A stretch of DNA of 64,000 bases from Xestospongia muta (GCA_963693285.1 OY848924.1:2904144-2968143); one strand, 5' to 3'; positions 1 to 12,627 are shown, counted from the stretch's first letter. Notes: a model not told the origin generated them from the letters alone. Numbers and translations are program-made.

Positions 1-679
1 TGATGATCTACTTAGAATATATAAAGTTCCTAAGAATGCTATTACCCAATTATACGAAAATTAACATAAAGTGTATTATAACAGAGGATCAAAAACTATT
101 GAAGCCACAAACAGAAAGGTAAATCACAAGAGTATGTGTATATATGTGTGGGAGGGCTAATAAAGGGAGTGGTTCTTGGTATAACTTGAATATGATGACA
201 TCATCATGACATGACACATATTGATGTCATCATTATAGTACAAGTTACAAGTTACCAAGAAGCATCCTAAAGCCTTAACCTTCTAAACTCAAAAAAACTA
301 AACCATACAATCATACTACCATTATCAGCACATGACATATAGTGATGTCATCATTATGGTACTTACATCAAGAAGCACACAATAAAGGTCACATAGAGCA
401 TGCTAAATTTTGTGTATTAATTATTCATGACTATTAATTAATTGATTATTAATAAGTATTGTCATTGATTGATGTAATGACAACAGGTTATGTTTGACAC
501 ATTGTAGGCAAAATCAAAATTTTATTTTTGATCATTGTTCTTGGAACATCTTTTGGCAAAAACATGTTATCAAAATATTGGACAGTCTGGATATGAGTGA
601 GGTTGATATCAATATTGAAGACAATATTAAATGTCATACTTCAAAGGAATAGCTCATAAGTAACTATAATATGACTTAC

Positions 680-3600
680 TCCATCTGTAGCTTTTATGTC
701 AGCTTGTCCCACTTCAATTAATAACTTTAGAACATCAACATGACCCTTCTGTGCTGCATAATGTGCTGTTGTTTGTCCAACCTAGAAAATAAAAGAGGAA
801 AAGTTATTCAATTACAAAAAGCACAGGAACTATCATACAATAAACTATATAGTCAATATAACAGTCATCAATACAGATAATCATAGCTATTGTATTATGT
901 CAAACCTGACCAATGACAGGGACATAAAAAGGCATAGAAACTATCTAAGATATTATAATGAGTGTCAGTTTACTATAAACATTGTCATCAATAATAAACT
1001 AGGTCATTTAGGTCACAAACCTATCATAACTACCACACTTATAATGATTATCAATTCTATTAACATAATATAAATATTTAAACTTGACTTTATAACTACA
1101 TTTAAAAGGTATAGAGTTTCTAAGTATTATAACCAATGAGAAGATGTTCTATGGAGATTTCATTGTAATATATTATGAAAGTTATATGTTTATAATTGCT
1201 AATATAAAATAAAGTGATCTTTTAGATGTAATCATAAAGTCATTTTGTATAAAAACTAACAAATAGTTTCCTGTCCTGATTGATTATTGTAACATTACCT
1301 CATTAATTTATAAACCACACCCACTGATATGCAATATAATGCTAGTCCTTCTATGAGAAGAGAGATTATTCTTCAATAATCTTAAGCTGTTGGCAAGCAA
1401 TCAAGATATATGTCCAGTATGCCATCAAAGTTGTGGTTTACTTTTTTAAGGGGAGGGGTCTAGTTATATTAGTAACCATAGGTAATTCAGATGTGTTAAG
1501 GACAGCTCCAGATAAGACACATTGTTCCATGACATTACTCTTTGTCTATCAGAATTAAGGGGTAACTGTATATTCTCAATGTAACCACAAGTTTATTATA
1601 ATAGCAATGTTTATTACATGTTAATATATTCAGGATATAGGGAGTTTAACATCTAGTGAGTAACATATATCCATGGATGACATAAGCTTATTCAACATCC
1701 ACAATGTATGCTCCATTCTTCTTATTGTCACTATGAAGTACATGTAATGAAAATAACAAACTACAACTACCACAGATATATTAATTAATTTATAAAAGTT
1801 TATTGATAAGAAACAACTGGGACTACAATATTATATTAAAACAAGTATTACTATAATAATTATAACATCTGGTCTGAAACAAGAGATGAGTAATAATTTA
1901 TATTTGAATTATGACCATCAGTATTATTAAAGGTCACACCATTTTTAACCACACCTCTAGGAAACAGATAACTTCAGGATTGGACTGAATGGTACATTTC
2001 CTATCTCAAAATTAAAATTAAAATGGCTCACTACTGGATGTTTTTCCTATGCTCAAGGGTTTGGGGTTCAAGCTTTGGCTGCAAGTCTAGAAACAGTAAA
2101 AAGTACAGTATAATGCTAATGATACTATGTTTACAATCATCAGAACAGTTTGTCACAAATGGCAAATCATACTAGTGGGACCTCTGTGAATACCAAGATG
2201 TCTCCAACTATATTAGTCTAGCTAGCTAGACCCTCCTCCTTTTTGATAAGCTGACGGGTGGAGGAGGGTCTAGAAGCGAACTGGGCTTACTGCCCCATTG
2301 GAATGTATGGAATGTGGGGCAGTACCGCAACGTTTACATAGTGGTTATAAACTGTTATTGCAATTGTCACGTGGAGTTATACTCTAAAAAAATGACTCAT
2401 GATTGCCTAAAGGATGAGCAGAGAAAAACTATCTTCTAACGACTGTCATCATTTTTTTGTATTAGTTATTTCACCTTTGCTAGTTCTAATGGAAAATCAG
2501 TGAAAAGCATTAAATGAAAAATATGTGGGAACAAAATCTGTCATCTCCCCTGAAATTGTTTGTATCTCCAATTTCTATGTATATCCAATACTTCAGTCCA
2601 GGAGGACAAGGAAGATTATGACAAACAACAGCGATATTAGTTTAAAAGTTTTGATTTTTTGACAATTAAGTGATTTGAAAAAAAATTATATCATATATCT
2701 GAAAATTTGTTAGTTCTTTTCATTTTCTAGTAAGCAACTTGTAAATCCTATGATATTTGCATTTTTTGAAAGGATGACCTCTGAAAGAGTTTATAGACAG
2801 TTTGGTAACAACCTGGAGTTTTATCAAAAACATTTCTTTGACAAATTTATTTAGTATGCCAATAACATGTCCCTGGGTTTCAGTTATATATTGGCTTGGC
2901 ATAACAGCTTCCAAATTTGCAAGGAGAACAGAGATAAAGAGCTTAGGGGTCACATACAAATAATTATAATAACAATTTATAACCACTATGTAAACATTGC
3001 GGTACTGCCCCACATTCCATACATTCCAATGGGGCAGTAAGCCCAGTTCGCTTCTAGACCCTCCTCCGCCCGTCAGCTTATCAAAAAGGAGGAGGGTCTA
3101 GCTAGCTAGACTACAACTATATGTACTACTATTATAACAGACCACACCTACTGATACGTGACACTGACTATCTTTGTTAATCCTTTACTAACAAAAATTG
3201 GAACAACAGGTCAATGTAAAAATTACTAACAGCCACACCCATAACATTTTATATCTATTAAATACTGATTTAAATCTAGTAACATGGAGCAATCTCTACA
3301 AACAATATACACTGACCTTGTCACAAGTCTTGGGATCTGCATTGGAGTTTAACAGTAGTTGTACGATATCATAGTAACCTCCTTCTGATGCGAAATGTAG
3401 AGCTGTTTTCTGAACCTAGAGGAAATACACAAGTATTAATTTTATTGTTGACATGTTCAGGTTGAATTACTGATAAAAAGAATAAATTAAATTCATTTGT
3501 TGCGGTTGTTACATGTAGTTAAATTTCATGCACTACTTTCAATACTCACATATATCTATAGAATAATGTATAAAAATATACATTGATATTGTATACAAAC

Positions 3601-6600
3601 ACAGTCCAAAACATCTTATAACTGTCTAGTATGTAAAGTGTGCTAGTGAAAAATATATATAATAACTACAAATACCACAGATATATTAATTAGTTTATAA
3701 ACATTTAGTGATAAGAAACAACTGACAGTATTATATTAATAGAAGTATTAGCCCTGGTGGATCTAGGGGAGTGCCTGTGTACTCCAGGTACCGCCTTTTT
3801 ATTCTCTAATAATATTCATAGTCAATCATCAAGTTGCATCCTGTGATAAAAATTATTACTTTAACTATATTCATAGCAAATTCTTGCAACCACAACTTAC
3901 AAAGCTATACCTGATGTTTTATTGACATTACTGTCTTGTGATTAAAATGGTGTGTCTATGAATAATAAATAAATTCATTTTTATTAGGCTTGAAATTTTT
4001 GCACCATGCTTCCCACATGGTCTGTGCACCCCCTATATCTACACTGTGGATCCACTGATGATTAGTATAACAATTGTAACACCTGCTCTGAAAGATATGA
4101 GTAATAATTTATTTTTGGATCATGGCTACCATTATTATTAACTACATGATATATAGGACTTGTTTGTTTATTATTATGTAATGTATTTTAAAATATAACT
4201 CATATATAATATATATTTGGTCATTTAATTCTTATAAATTTCCTTGTTTAGATTTGTATACAATATATCTTTACATGGGACATGAAAAGACAATAGGTAA
4301 TTAATGTTAAATTAATATGTGGATATGCAGGGTTTTCCTCACACAGTCATATGCTAGATTTAATAATAACAATATAAATAAGTTTGTTCTATAATACAAT
4401 ATAGTTTTACAAATCTAGTGGTACCTCTGTGAATACAGGGATTCCTTTAAGAGTTACCTACTATATTGTTAGTCCAAAGACTAAGTAGACTTCAAAGGTT
4501 AAGTCCATAGAATTTAATAATAGAAATGTTCGTGTCATTTGTGGGCTAACATTCATTGACCATGAAATCATTTACCAAAGACAAGATTATAGGCTGGTTC
4601 ACATAACAACACAAAGGTTTGTGTCACATCATGTCGTGTACATATATCAATTTTTATGAACACAGTCCATGCATGACACACAACATAACATGTCGCAACA
4701 CAAGGATAGAATTGATTTCTATCTTGACATTCCAAGTAATACGTTCAACCAATCAAATTTCAATAACTACGTGTTTGATGGCAGAAGATAAACTTATCAA
4801 GGCTGTTCATTGTTTCCCTTGTTTGTGCCAAGTATCAACCAAAAGCTATAAGGATGTAAAAACAAGAGAAAATGCATGGAAGGAAGTTGCTAGCCAAATA
4901 ACTAAAGAAACAGTGAACAGCAATAATATACTTTTGTCATGCTATTTTGAATTGTCTTATCATGACTTGTTGGAGCCGTTGAGTAAATATAGGATGCAAC
5001 TACAGTTTTCTTTGTTTCTGTTGCCTTCTTCATCATCTGTAAAGTAAAGCAAGCAGCAACACTTCAGTCTCCATGATGAGGGCAGAGTTTAGTTCACATA
5101 CATCCTCTTGTTTATATGAACAGCATTGACACTGCACTATGTAACTCAACACCAAGAATGTGATGTGACACATATACAAGTTTAGTTTTGTGAACCAACC
5201 TTATATCAATAAATACAAATCTACTAGTTTTCAATAAATAATAGTCTTTTGATAAACTTGAATTTGGCAAAAAGTTGTACTAATAGTACAAGGTTAGTAG
5301 GAAGTGTGGCAAAATGTCAAAATAGACATATTAATTAAAGGTCTAGGTTAAAATATTCCTTCTTCATTAACATTGTATGACAATGTCAATAAAGTAAATG
5401 ATAGAGAAGTCTTATGGAAATAGGAAAAGAGAGATTAAACCACTTTCTAGATGAAACAATATCTATTATAGCAATACAAATACACAGATGAAGCATTGAC
5501 TTTGTTAATGACAGAATTAGTCTAATTCCTTGTCTATTACAGCAATACAACAACATTGTTTATTGTGATATCTAGATATAGTAAGTTCATAACATAGAAG
5601 TCAAATTATACATTGAACTGTGGATTCTTATTATGTACTGTGGCTTTGAATATCATACTTTGGTTTTCAATTGTTTATGGAAATAGAAAAAGAGATATTA
5701 AACTGCTTTCTAGATGAAACAATGTCTACAAGAGTGGGTGGGGGTAATCTCTTAGATGCCTGTAATTGATCTCCTTTGGTATAGAATATATTACTTTAAA
5801 AAGTAAACACTAACAAACAACAGTAATTTATTACTATTTAATCAGTGTACTAACCTTCTTATAATGACCATGATGAACATTGACATTAGCACCTGATGTA
5901 AGTGCTAGAGTTACATTTTCTATATAACCATTTTCAGCTGAAGTCAAAAGTAAGTCATCCTGTTAAAATAAATAATATATTATAACTGTGACATGTACCC
6001 ACATATAATTAGGTCATGTTTATAATATATCATAACATATAAGATCACTATGTCCATGTCATCATATACAGTAAATATATTATTACATTTATCACTTACA
6101 TTTCTAACTTGATCCATATCTCCTCCAAAAGAACATAAGAGCTCAACAATGTTATCATGACCATACCAGTATGCTATATGAAGTGGACTCTGTCCCCACT
6201 ATAAATGAAATAAATTGTTTAATAATAATAATAGATTAAACTTGTTAAAGTGGACATATATAGAAATATATATGCACACATGGTCCAAAATAATCTTAGG
6301 ATTGATCAGGTTTATTTCATGTAAGAAAACATTAATGTTTTATATATTGTTTTACATATTAGGTTTATTATATTTTCCAGTCATATTAGTAATTGTTATA
6401 TATCAAACAACAAATGAGAGCTACTTTGTCCCACCCACACAAATACATTGAAAATTAATTATATGGCATGAAAAGGTTAACTTAATTGTATTCATTACAT
6501 TGACTTTGATCTATATCCTGTCCTACTAGACAGGTAGTACTACATATATGTACATGTAGTAGAGATAATAAATGAAATATAAACTATATACAATACACAC

Positions 6601-9600
6601 TGACCTTGTTATAAATGTTAGGATTCGAATTTGACTGTAGCAGAAATTGGACTAGCTCAGTGTGACTACTATATGTGGCTAAATGCAAAGCTGTATCATC
6701 ATTCTAATAATAAAACAACAAAGAATGTGAATGAAAATATGACTACTACAATATTTAAAAGACTACAGTAAGAGAATATAACTAGGTCTGGTAATCAGTT
6801 ATAGTATTGTGAAGATATCATAGCAATGTTGAACATCATACTATAGAGTTAGTAACAGTTTAAAAATATATGTGTACACAGATGAAGTAGTTACTTTGTT
6901 GATGACAGAATTAGTCTAATTCCTTGTCTATTACAGCAATACAACAACATTGTTTATTGTGGTATCTAGATATAGTAAGTTCATAACATAGACGTCAGAT
7001 TATACATTGAACTGTGGATTCTTATTATGTACTGTGGCTTTGAGTATCATACTTTGGTTTTCAATTGTTGGTATCTACACACAAACTATTTCAATGTCCT
7101 AGTGTTTTCATCATCATATTGATTCCTATATTACAATGTCATAACATACAGAGTATAGCTCATTAGGTTTTGAATATTTGATGATAAAAAATATTATTCA
7201 AAGCATTAAATCTTGTATATCTGACTTCTCATGAAAATATTATATTGCTTTTAAATGAACTTATAATTGTAAAATTACTGAGTTATCATTTACTAGAAAA
7301 TAATCATTTACTATAATAAGGTATAACTTACAAAAGCTTGCTCTTTAGCATTCACGTTAGCATTCTTCTTTAAAGATTCTTTCACTATATTTACTAGTCC
7401 TCTTCTAGCAGCAGCTAACAATATTTCATCCTAAAAAATCACAATAATTAAATACAGATAATGTACATCATAATTAATACAACAGTATATACTAGGAATA
7501 CACATGTACATAAATGTCACATGACCCAGATTTCATCAACCAGAAGCTCCATTATTAACTATGTATAAAGTACATGACCATGTACAGTGTTATATAACTA
7601 TATCCAACATATTAAAGTACAGTTTTTATTTATCTGAAATGATTTCAAGACATTCATACTAACATTCTCTAATAGATAGATAAAGACCTCTTTTATGATG
7701 GAAGATTTACAGTGTTACCATAGGGTTAAGATGGGTAGCTACTTAAAGATAATTTAGTCATTGTTAAGAAATACATTCAGTCCAGTTTAATCTTCTTCTC
7801 AAAAAAGTCTTAACAAATTGATCCACAAACTAAAGACTAAATAGAAGCACGGTAAATATGAAATACTAAAATCAACTCACTAAACCATTTTACAACCTTT
7901 TTGAGTGGGCGTTAACCTTTACATAAGGTCTATTGAATTTTATTAATCATGAAATCAACATTCCTGTGGTTACATGTTCTGAAACCAATTAATTACATAC
8001 CTAAACATGACAGATATACAAACATTTATCTAGTAATAAGACACTCAGTAATATATGTTGACTTTAATTAATGTAATTGTAAATGTTATATGAAGTCAAT
8101 TGGTAACACTGTTGTATCTTAGTGTTATATGATATGTTTTAAACTAATGATTTAATGATAGTTACTAGCTATAGAAACTAATATTAAAAGAAAGGTAGTG
8201 TGGAGATAAACAGAACATAGGTACACAACAATTATATCAGTAAAAGTCATAATAATTATCCATTAAATGTATTTTATGTGTATAAGGACTTGGCATTAAA
8301 TAGGAGACATTTTAATGTAAGTATGTACATGTACATAATATCAATGTAACAATCAAACACTTGAGTTATACTAAATATTGACCTCAACTACATACATGTA
8401 TACACTTACATAATCAGGAGTAGCACCTGTATTTTCTAAGAACTGGACTATTGTATTATGACCTCTGATGTAAGCTACAATATGAGGTGTTGTTGGTGCA
8501 TAACCATCCTATATAATAAAAAAAGACATTTTAATATATGAAATAAATCCAATTCCATATCTGTGTATACACAATACAAGCTATTACTTTATATTGACAT
8601 GTATCATTAATTAAGACATTACTATCACACAATATAATGGATTTCATTCAATTAAATTATAAGACAATATTAAAATACTACATGTAAAGATCATGTATGT
8701 TATTAATTGTGGATACTAATTCAGTAACTTTAACAAATAGAATAATAATTAATAAGTTGTGTAAATGTTGAAGTTTTTAATTAATATTTAGGTGTGGCTA
8801 AAATGAATTAATACTCATTAAATCTACATAATTTGAATTAATTACTTAAGTTAGTAGACACAAATAATAACAGTAGGTTAAAGGGAAATTAATAGAATCT
8901 TACAGAATAACGACATTTCAAGTTTGCTCCTTTCTGAAGGGCTTGTTGGACTCCCTCTAAATGTCCATCATTAGCAGAGTCCCAAAGTACACTGTTCTAT
9001 ATAATAATAAAAGAAGTCATTACATTTAAAACTAGTAAATCATACACAACTACATGTATTATATGAGACTAATAAAACTATAAGACAGGTCAAATACATA
9101 ATACATAAAGTGACAATATTTATATAAAAAGAACATGATGTAATTAGTATTATGTATATATTTAACAAAGACAATTAGACTATACTACAAATACAAGACT
9201 ACACTAACTAATAATAAACAGTTCAATGATCTTCTTTAAATTCTTTTGTTGCTAATATTTATTTGATATGTGATATGATCAAGTAATAGTAAGAACTGGA
9301 CAATATTCAAGTATTAAAGTGAGTACTATGAACACATAGAGACAGGTCCATAGAATGATAGTAGATACAACCATTGTTTACATAACTAATAGTATTTATC
9401 ATGTGGTAATGAACATGATTAGTTGTAAATTAATAAATATTAATAGCGTGAATAATTATCACAGATAATCAGATATAATGTCACTTAACTAAAGTCTATA
9501 ACTTGTAATAAACTATCATTTAATGAACAATTTGAGTTATGAAGAAGCTGTGTAGTCTATTTCCAAGCAATCTTTTCTATTTATGTAAAAAGAAGTATAA

Positions 9601-9932
9601 TAATTAAGAGAAACAATTTGACTGTTTAGCTAGTTCCCAGTTCTCCACTTTATTAGTAATACTTTATAACATTATCAAAGAACTTATTACCTGTAAAATA
9701 TTCAATAATGGCAAGTGATGCTGAAATAAATTATGAGGGAACATTAACAATATACTGTAATAGATTGAGTGTGACAGCCATTTTGTCATGTCTTTCTCTA
9801 CATATAAACCATACCATACTTAATAATAGTATGTAATGTATTGATTGTACACTAACACATGTAGTATACTGGATTAGTTACTAATATACTTACAATTCTC
9901 TGTTGCTCTCTCTCTGAAAGTTGAGCTGCCAT
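680..9932 (-). CDS. Ankyrin-repeat gene, 5' half (copy A of the ANK-Roc-COR-Death family; 3' half outside window)
   Basis: Ten exons read on the minus strand: 9894-9966 (ATG at 9930-9932, MAAQLSEREQQRI), 9691-9720, 8904-8996, 8410-8508, 7332-7430, 6605-6703, 6100-6198, 5855-5959, 3317-3415 and 680-781. All junctions have GT/AG and all are phase 0. From exon 3 on, each exon is one ankyrin-type module of 31-35 residues, with typical signatures such as TALHLA and GHVDVLKLLIE. Ankyrin repeats bind proteins; no catalytic domain is present in this part. The close paralogue at 38.7-57.0 kb continues into Roc-COR, Death and CARD-like exons, so this gene probably does the same beyond position 1. No stop or frameshift was seen in the ten exons. 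The long introns hold transposons (2214-3113, 4592-5200). The start is chosen because the same ATG is kept in the paralogue at 56957. Domain call is secure; the missing 3' half is inferred. Confidence 0.8.
782..2213. other. Intron sequence without recognisable gene
   Basis: This is part of the intron between the 3317-3415 and 680-781 ankyrin exons of copy A. It is AT-rich, has no long open frame, and is collinear with 48054-49475 in the second copy. A shorter version also occurs at 43783-44280. I see no gene or RNA structure in it. The remaining gene-free stretches of the first 10 kb (3416-5854, 6199-6604, 6704-7331, 7431-8409, 8509-8903, 8997-9690) are introns of the same gene apart from the elements listed separately. 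Confidence 0.6.
2214..3113. mobile_element. 900-bp foldback transposon, MULE-like, with 9-bp target site duplication
   Basis: The element has near-perfect terminal inverted repeats of about 140 bp (2214 to about 2356, and about 2971 to 3113), starting TAGTCTAGCTAGCTAGACC. It is flanked by the 9-bp direct repeat CAACTATAT (2205-2213 and 3114-3122). The paralogous copy around 49475 carries a single CAACTATAT and no insert, so the ends are exact. A 9-bp duplication plus long TIRs is typical of Mutator-like elements. Each TIR itself contains smaller palindromes (GACCCTCCTCC facing GGAGGAGGGTC, and ACTGCCCCA facing TGGGGCAGT). The interior holds a 97-codon minus-strand open frame that I do not recognise, and no transposase, so the element is non-autonomous. 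Confidence 0.85.
3752..4057. mobile_element. Possible hAT-like MITE
   Basis: The left end (CCTGGTGGATCTAGGGG) and the inverted right end (CAGTGGATCCAC...TAGGGGGTGCAC) look like degraded terminal inverted repeats. The flanks AGTATTAG and ATGATTAG agree at six of eight positions, as an old 8-bp target duplication would. The same element occupies 50119-50422 in the second copy, so no empty site is available. It has no coding capacity. The superfamily assignment is tentative. Confidence 0.35.
4592..5200 (+). mobile_element. 609-bp TIR transposon carrying a MADF-like ORF
   Basis: The ends are inverted (GGCTGGTTCAC at the left, GTGAACCAACC at the right, with weaker pairing continuing to the GTGTCACATC block). 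The element is flanked by TTATA direct repeats (4587-4591 and 5201-5205). The paralogous site near 46072 reads straight through with one TTATA, which gives an empty site. The target contains TTA, and a MADF accessory protein is typical of PIF/Harbinger elements, but the 5-bp duplication leaves the superfamily open. The same insertion occurs at 51801-52405. Confidence 0.75.
4778..5047 (+). CDS. MADF/Myb-SANT-like domain ORF inside TIR element
   Basis: An open frame of 89 codons begins MAEDKLIKAVHCFPCLCQ and contains YKDVKTRENAWKEVA. This matches the MADF pattern of a hydrophobic helix, a 'P-x-L-[W/C]' turn, a 'Y-K-D' and a conserved 'AW-x-x-[IV]A'. MADF domains bind DNA and act as accessory proteins in PIF/Harbinger transposons or as transcription factors. 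The usual tryptophan after the first helix is cysteine here but is still W in the copy at 51982. The frame is intact here; in the second copy the later tryptophan codon is TGA. The ORF is short for a full protein and probably a remnant exon. An upstream ATG at 4619 extends the frame but adds nothing conserved. Confidence 0.5.
   Translation: MAEDKLIKAVHCFPCLCQVSTKSYKDVKTRENAWKEVASQITKETVNSNNILLSCYFELSYHDLLEPLSKYRMQLQFSLFLLPSSSSVK
5475..5674. repeat. About 200-bp intronic direct repeat, unit 1
   Basis: The block from ACACAGATGAAG to TTTTCAATTGTT is repeated in the same orientation at about 6871-7069, with a few substitutions. Both lie in introns of the ankyrin gene. Shorter versions occur in the second copy around 52670-52808 and 54010-54125. 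It carries no open frame and is probably a decayed mobile fragment or local duplication. Confidence 0.6.
6871..7069. repeat. About 200-bp intronic direct repeat, unit 2
   Basis: This is the second unit of the direct repeat described at 5475-5674, about 1.4 kb away. It keeps the landmark run from GACAGAATTAGTCTAATTCC to TTTTCAATTGTT. Confidence 0.6.
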
Positions 9933-9966
9933 TACCAGGTGAGGGTTGGTACTAGTAACTTGATCT

Positions 9967-10832
9967 CTAATAGAATATTAGATATCAATGCACATATATC
10001 AGTTAATATAATGTATTATATATATCACTTTAAAAACATTGTGTTATTTCAATCAACACCTTGGTTACCATAGTTTCATCAATATTATGTAAGCCTAATA
10101 CTAAGTTACCAAAAAACCAATCCAGTCTACCTCAATATGTATAAAGCTGTCAAAATAATATTTCAAAGGGACCATAAACAAAAGATTGATACTATTTCAA
10201 CTGAACTAATCAATATATTACTAGTTACTATCATTGTAACTAGTGAAAGACTGTTTTGATATCAGAATTAGCTAAAATACGCAAAGATGTGCAAGAAGAC
10301 GTACTTCCTCTTTAAAGTATCCAATCAGATGTTTATAGGAAGTAACATATCTCGTGTATGTAGTCAACAAGTAAACATTGTAATACTGTTAATGTGATAT
10401 ATGACTCATATTATCTACATACAATACTACTAATTAACTTGTACTTTATATTACTTACCAACTAAGTCACTGGTATATCGCGTCTTTTTCTTAGCCTATC
10501 ACCAGTTGTTAAGGGCGTCGGTTGACAATCATGGGTGGGGCTCAAATCATCTCCAACTACAGGGGCTACCTCAGGTCTCTCATTCAAAAGCGATTCTACT
10601 GACTTATGGCATCATATGATCTCTCATCTACAAATCCCTGTTCATATTTCAATGTTTCTAATATCCAAAGTTGTCTTGTCCCTTTTTAACAATTAAAGGA
10701 GAGAACACACAGAAATCAAAAGAAACTCTTCCTCCCTCAACATTGCAGCAACAACAGGAGACAATACAGCCTATTCCAGTACCCAGACGTAAATGTCTAC
10801 GATCCTCTAACTACTTTTGAAGATGTCCAGTG
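9967..10832. promoter_or_regulatory. Shared 5' region between head-to-head ankyrin-Roc and patatin genes (copy A)
   Basis: The minus-strand gene has a splice acceptor at 9967-9968. A consensus donor (GTAAGT read on minus) lies at about 10454-10459, just after GACTTAGTTG, so a non-coding first exon probably lies just above 10460. The plus-strand patatin coding sequence begins within the next few hundred bases. The stretch around 10480-10780, with TCGCGTCTTTTTCTTAGCC and a short frame starting ATGGGTGGGGCTC at about 10529, is nearly identical at about 57500-57800. No TATA box or transcription start can be called by eye. Bidirectional promoter function is inferred from gene orientation and conservation. 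Confidence 0.45.
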
Positions 10833-11801
10833 CCAGGACGAACAGAACCTAAGAACCAGACACAGCAAGGACCACACCCACCTAGTTTCCATGGTGAAGA
10901 TTCATTGAAGATAATTGAGCTTCGATATCAAGAGCCATCAGAATCGTAGCCAACTATTGAACAAAAACCAGTTCCAAAACCACGTACTAAGGTACCAGGT
11001 AGAGGTTCTGTATCAATAACACAGGTATCTGAAATACAATTTGAACATGAGATTTCCCAAGAATCACCAGATGATGGTAGAAAAAGTGTTTATTCTAAAG
11101 GAAGTAAAGAATACAAACTTGAACAAAAGAAAAATCAGGAACAATCAAAAACAAAGGCCAATGGTCATTATATAGCTCCATTCCCAGCCCAGGGTACCGG
11201 TATGAGTCTATATGAGTCTGACCCTCCCAGTCTCATACCTCTACTAGATTTGGCAACTGATGATTTTATGTCAATACAACATCATTATGTAGGAGATAAT
11301 GAAGAAGATACTAAAGAGAAAACAGTATGTTATGTAATGTAAAGTGTACCATTCATTATTCCATCAATTTATTCATCTATTAATTTATATATCTTTCGAC
11401 ATAGTTGGATACAAATGAAATATCTACTCATGGTCTACTGGGAGAACGAGAATCAACTCCAGAGACACCCAACTTTGAAATACCTGGTTTATTATTTAAT
11501 GAAGTGAGGATTTTCATAAAGTATTGTCATTATTATTGTGTTCACTATTTGTATAGACTCAAGATGAATTACATCATATTATATCATCAAAAGAAAAGAG
11601 AACACCTCCTGATAAACCTCCAAGTTAAAGAAAATATTTGACTACAAATAACTGTTCAATTACTACAATTACTGCTACAATTAATTTTTTTGTTTGTTTT
11701 TTCTGAGATAGAAAGAAAAGTGCTCCTGTCACTGAGTCTCCGCCCATATTGTATCATTATGAATGACGTCAAACGTCTCCAGAATTATGTAGATCATTGA
11801 T

Positions 11802-12372
11802 TTGTATGGCAAAATTCTTGTTGCATTTGGAGCTGATATATCAGTAAAGAACTATCAAGAACTAACACCTAGAGATTTAGCAAAACAGGGTCAACTCTTA
11901 GAGCTACTAAGTCAATTTCCAGAACCTTTGGTCAATGAGTGTGTATCATTAACATCATTACGTCAGGAGCTAGAATCATTAAATGTTGATGAGTTAAAGA
12001 ATGAAATTATTGGACGTCTTATGGTACCAGAGAGAATGTATGGTTTAGTACGACTTATGGACACTGAAATATATCATCAAAAGAAGAAGCTCCATGTAAG
12101 TCTTGAGGATGAGTTCTTGTCATTAAATCAACGAAGCAGAGAGCAGGTTTCTGAGGATGTGTCAATGAGTGATCAACGTTTCTATATTAATCATTGGAAG
12201 AAAACTGCTGGAAATTGTGTGTTGTTTCTTGATGGAGGAGGTATCCAAGGTCTTGTCCAAATTGAGGTGTTGATGGAATTAGAAGGTCGTACTGGTCGTA
12301 AGATTACAGAGCTCTTTGATTGGATCATTGGTACCAGTACTGGAGGTATAGTAGCACTGGGACTAGTGTATG
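11802..12372 (+). pseudogene. Patatin exon with catalytic serine (copy 1)
   Basis: This is the best preserved piece of the copy 1 phospholipase gene. It starts in an ankyrin repeat (VAFGADISVKNYQELTPRDLA), runs through a linker rich in charged residues, then enters the patatin fold with NCVLFLDGGGIQGLVQIE and FDWIIGTSTGGIVALGL. These hold the oxyanion loop (GGG-x-x-G) and the nucleophile elbow (G-T-S-T-G). It ends at a GTAAGT donor in phase 1; the next exon at 12654 restores GNKTLTEMKQVYF. The equivalent DNA is absent from copy 2, where a deletion joins an ankyrin exon directly to the end of the 12654-type exon. Confidence 0.8.
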
Positions 12373-12443
12373 GTAAGTAAAGATAGTGTTAGCTATAGCT
12401 TACATCTATATATGGACAACTGTTAGCCTAGAGTCCTGGATAG

Positions 12444-12627
12444 TGTAGAGCTTACTAATGGTAGATCACTCTGGTGTGGTAGATCACTGTGGTAAGTACT
12501 GATGTTCACTACTCAAAAGCTTACTAATGGTAGCTATCCTAGGTCACTGTGGTAAGTACAGATGTTCACTAGTCTAGAGCCTATTATTGGTAGCTATCCT
12601 AGGTCACTGTAGTAAGTACTGATAAAG
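12444..12627. repeat. Three tandem copies of an approximately 60-bp unit in patatin intron
   Basis: The unit resembles GCTTACTAATGGTAGCTATCC followed by TAGGTCACTGTGGTAAGTAC and GATGTTCACTA. It repeats three times in the intron after the catalytic-serine exon. Each copy contains a GTAAGT-like donor. The region is not present in copy 2 because of the deletion there. Confidence 0.65.

Noticed and set aside
2720..3013. 97-codon frame inside the foldback element as a gene
   Set aside because: It begins within the right TIR, matches no domain I know and has no relative in the window.
6215..6451. Open frame with membrane-like segment, also at 53353-53589
   Set aside because: It lies antisense in an intron of the ankyrin gene; similarity of the copies is explained by the segmental duplication. 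No known domain.
10529..10603. Short frame starting MGGAQIISNYRGYL as the patatin start codon
   Set aside because: It is conserved in both copies and could be a myristoylated start, but it runs into TGA and its splice to the next exon cannot be established, so it was not used as the start.
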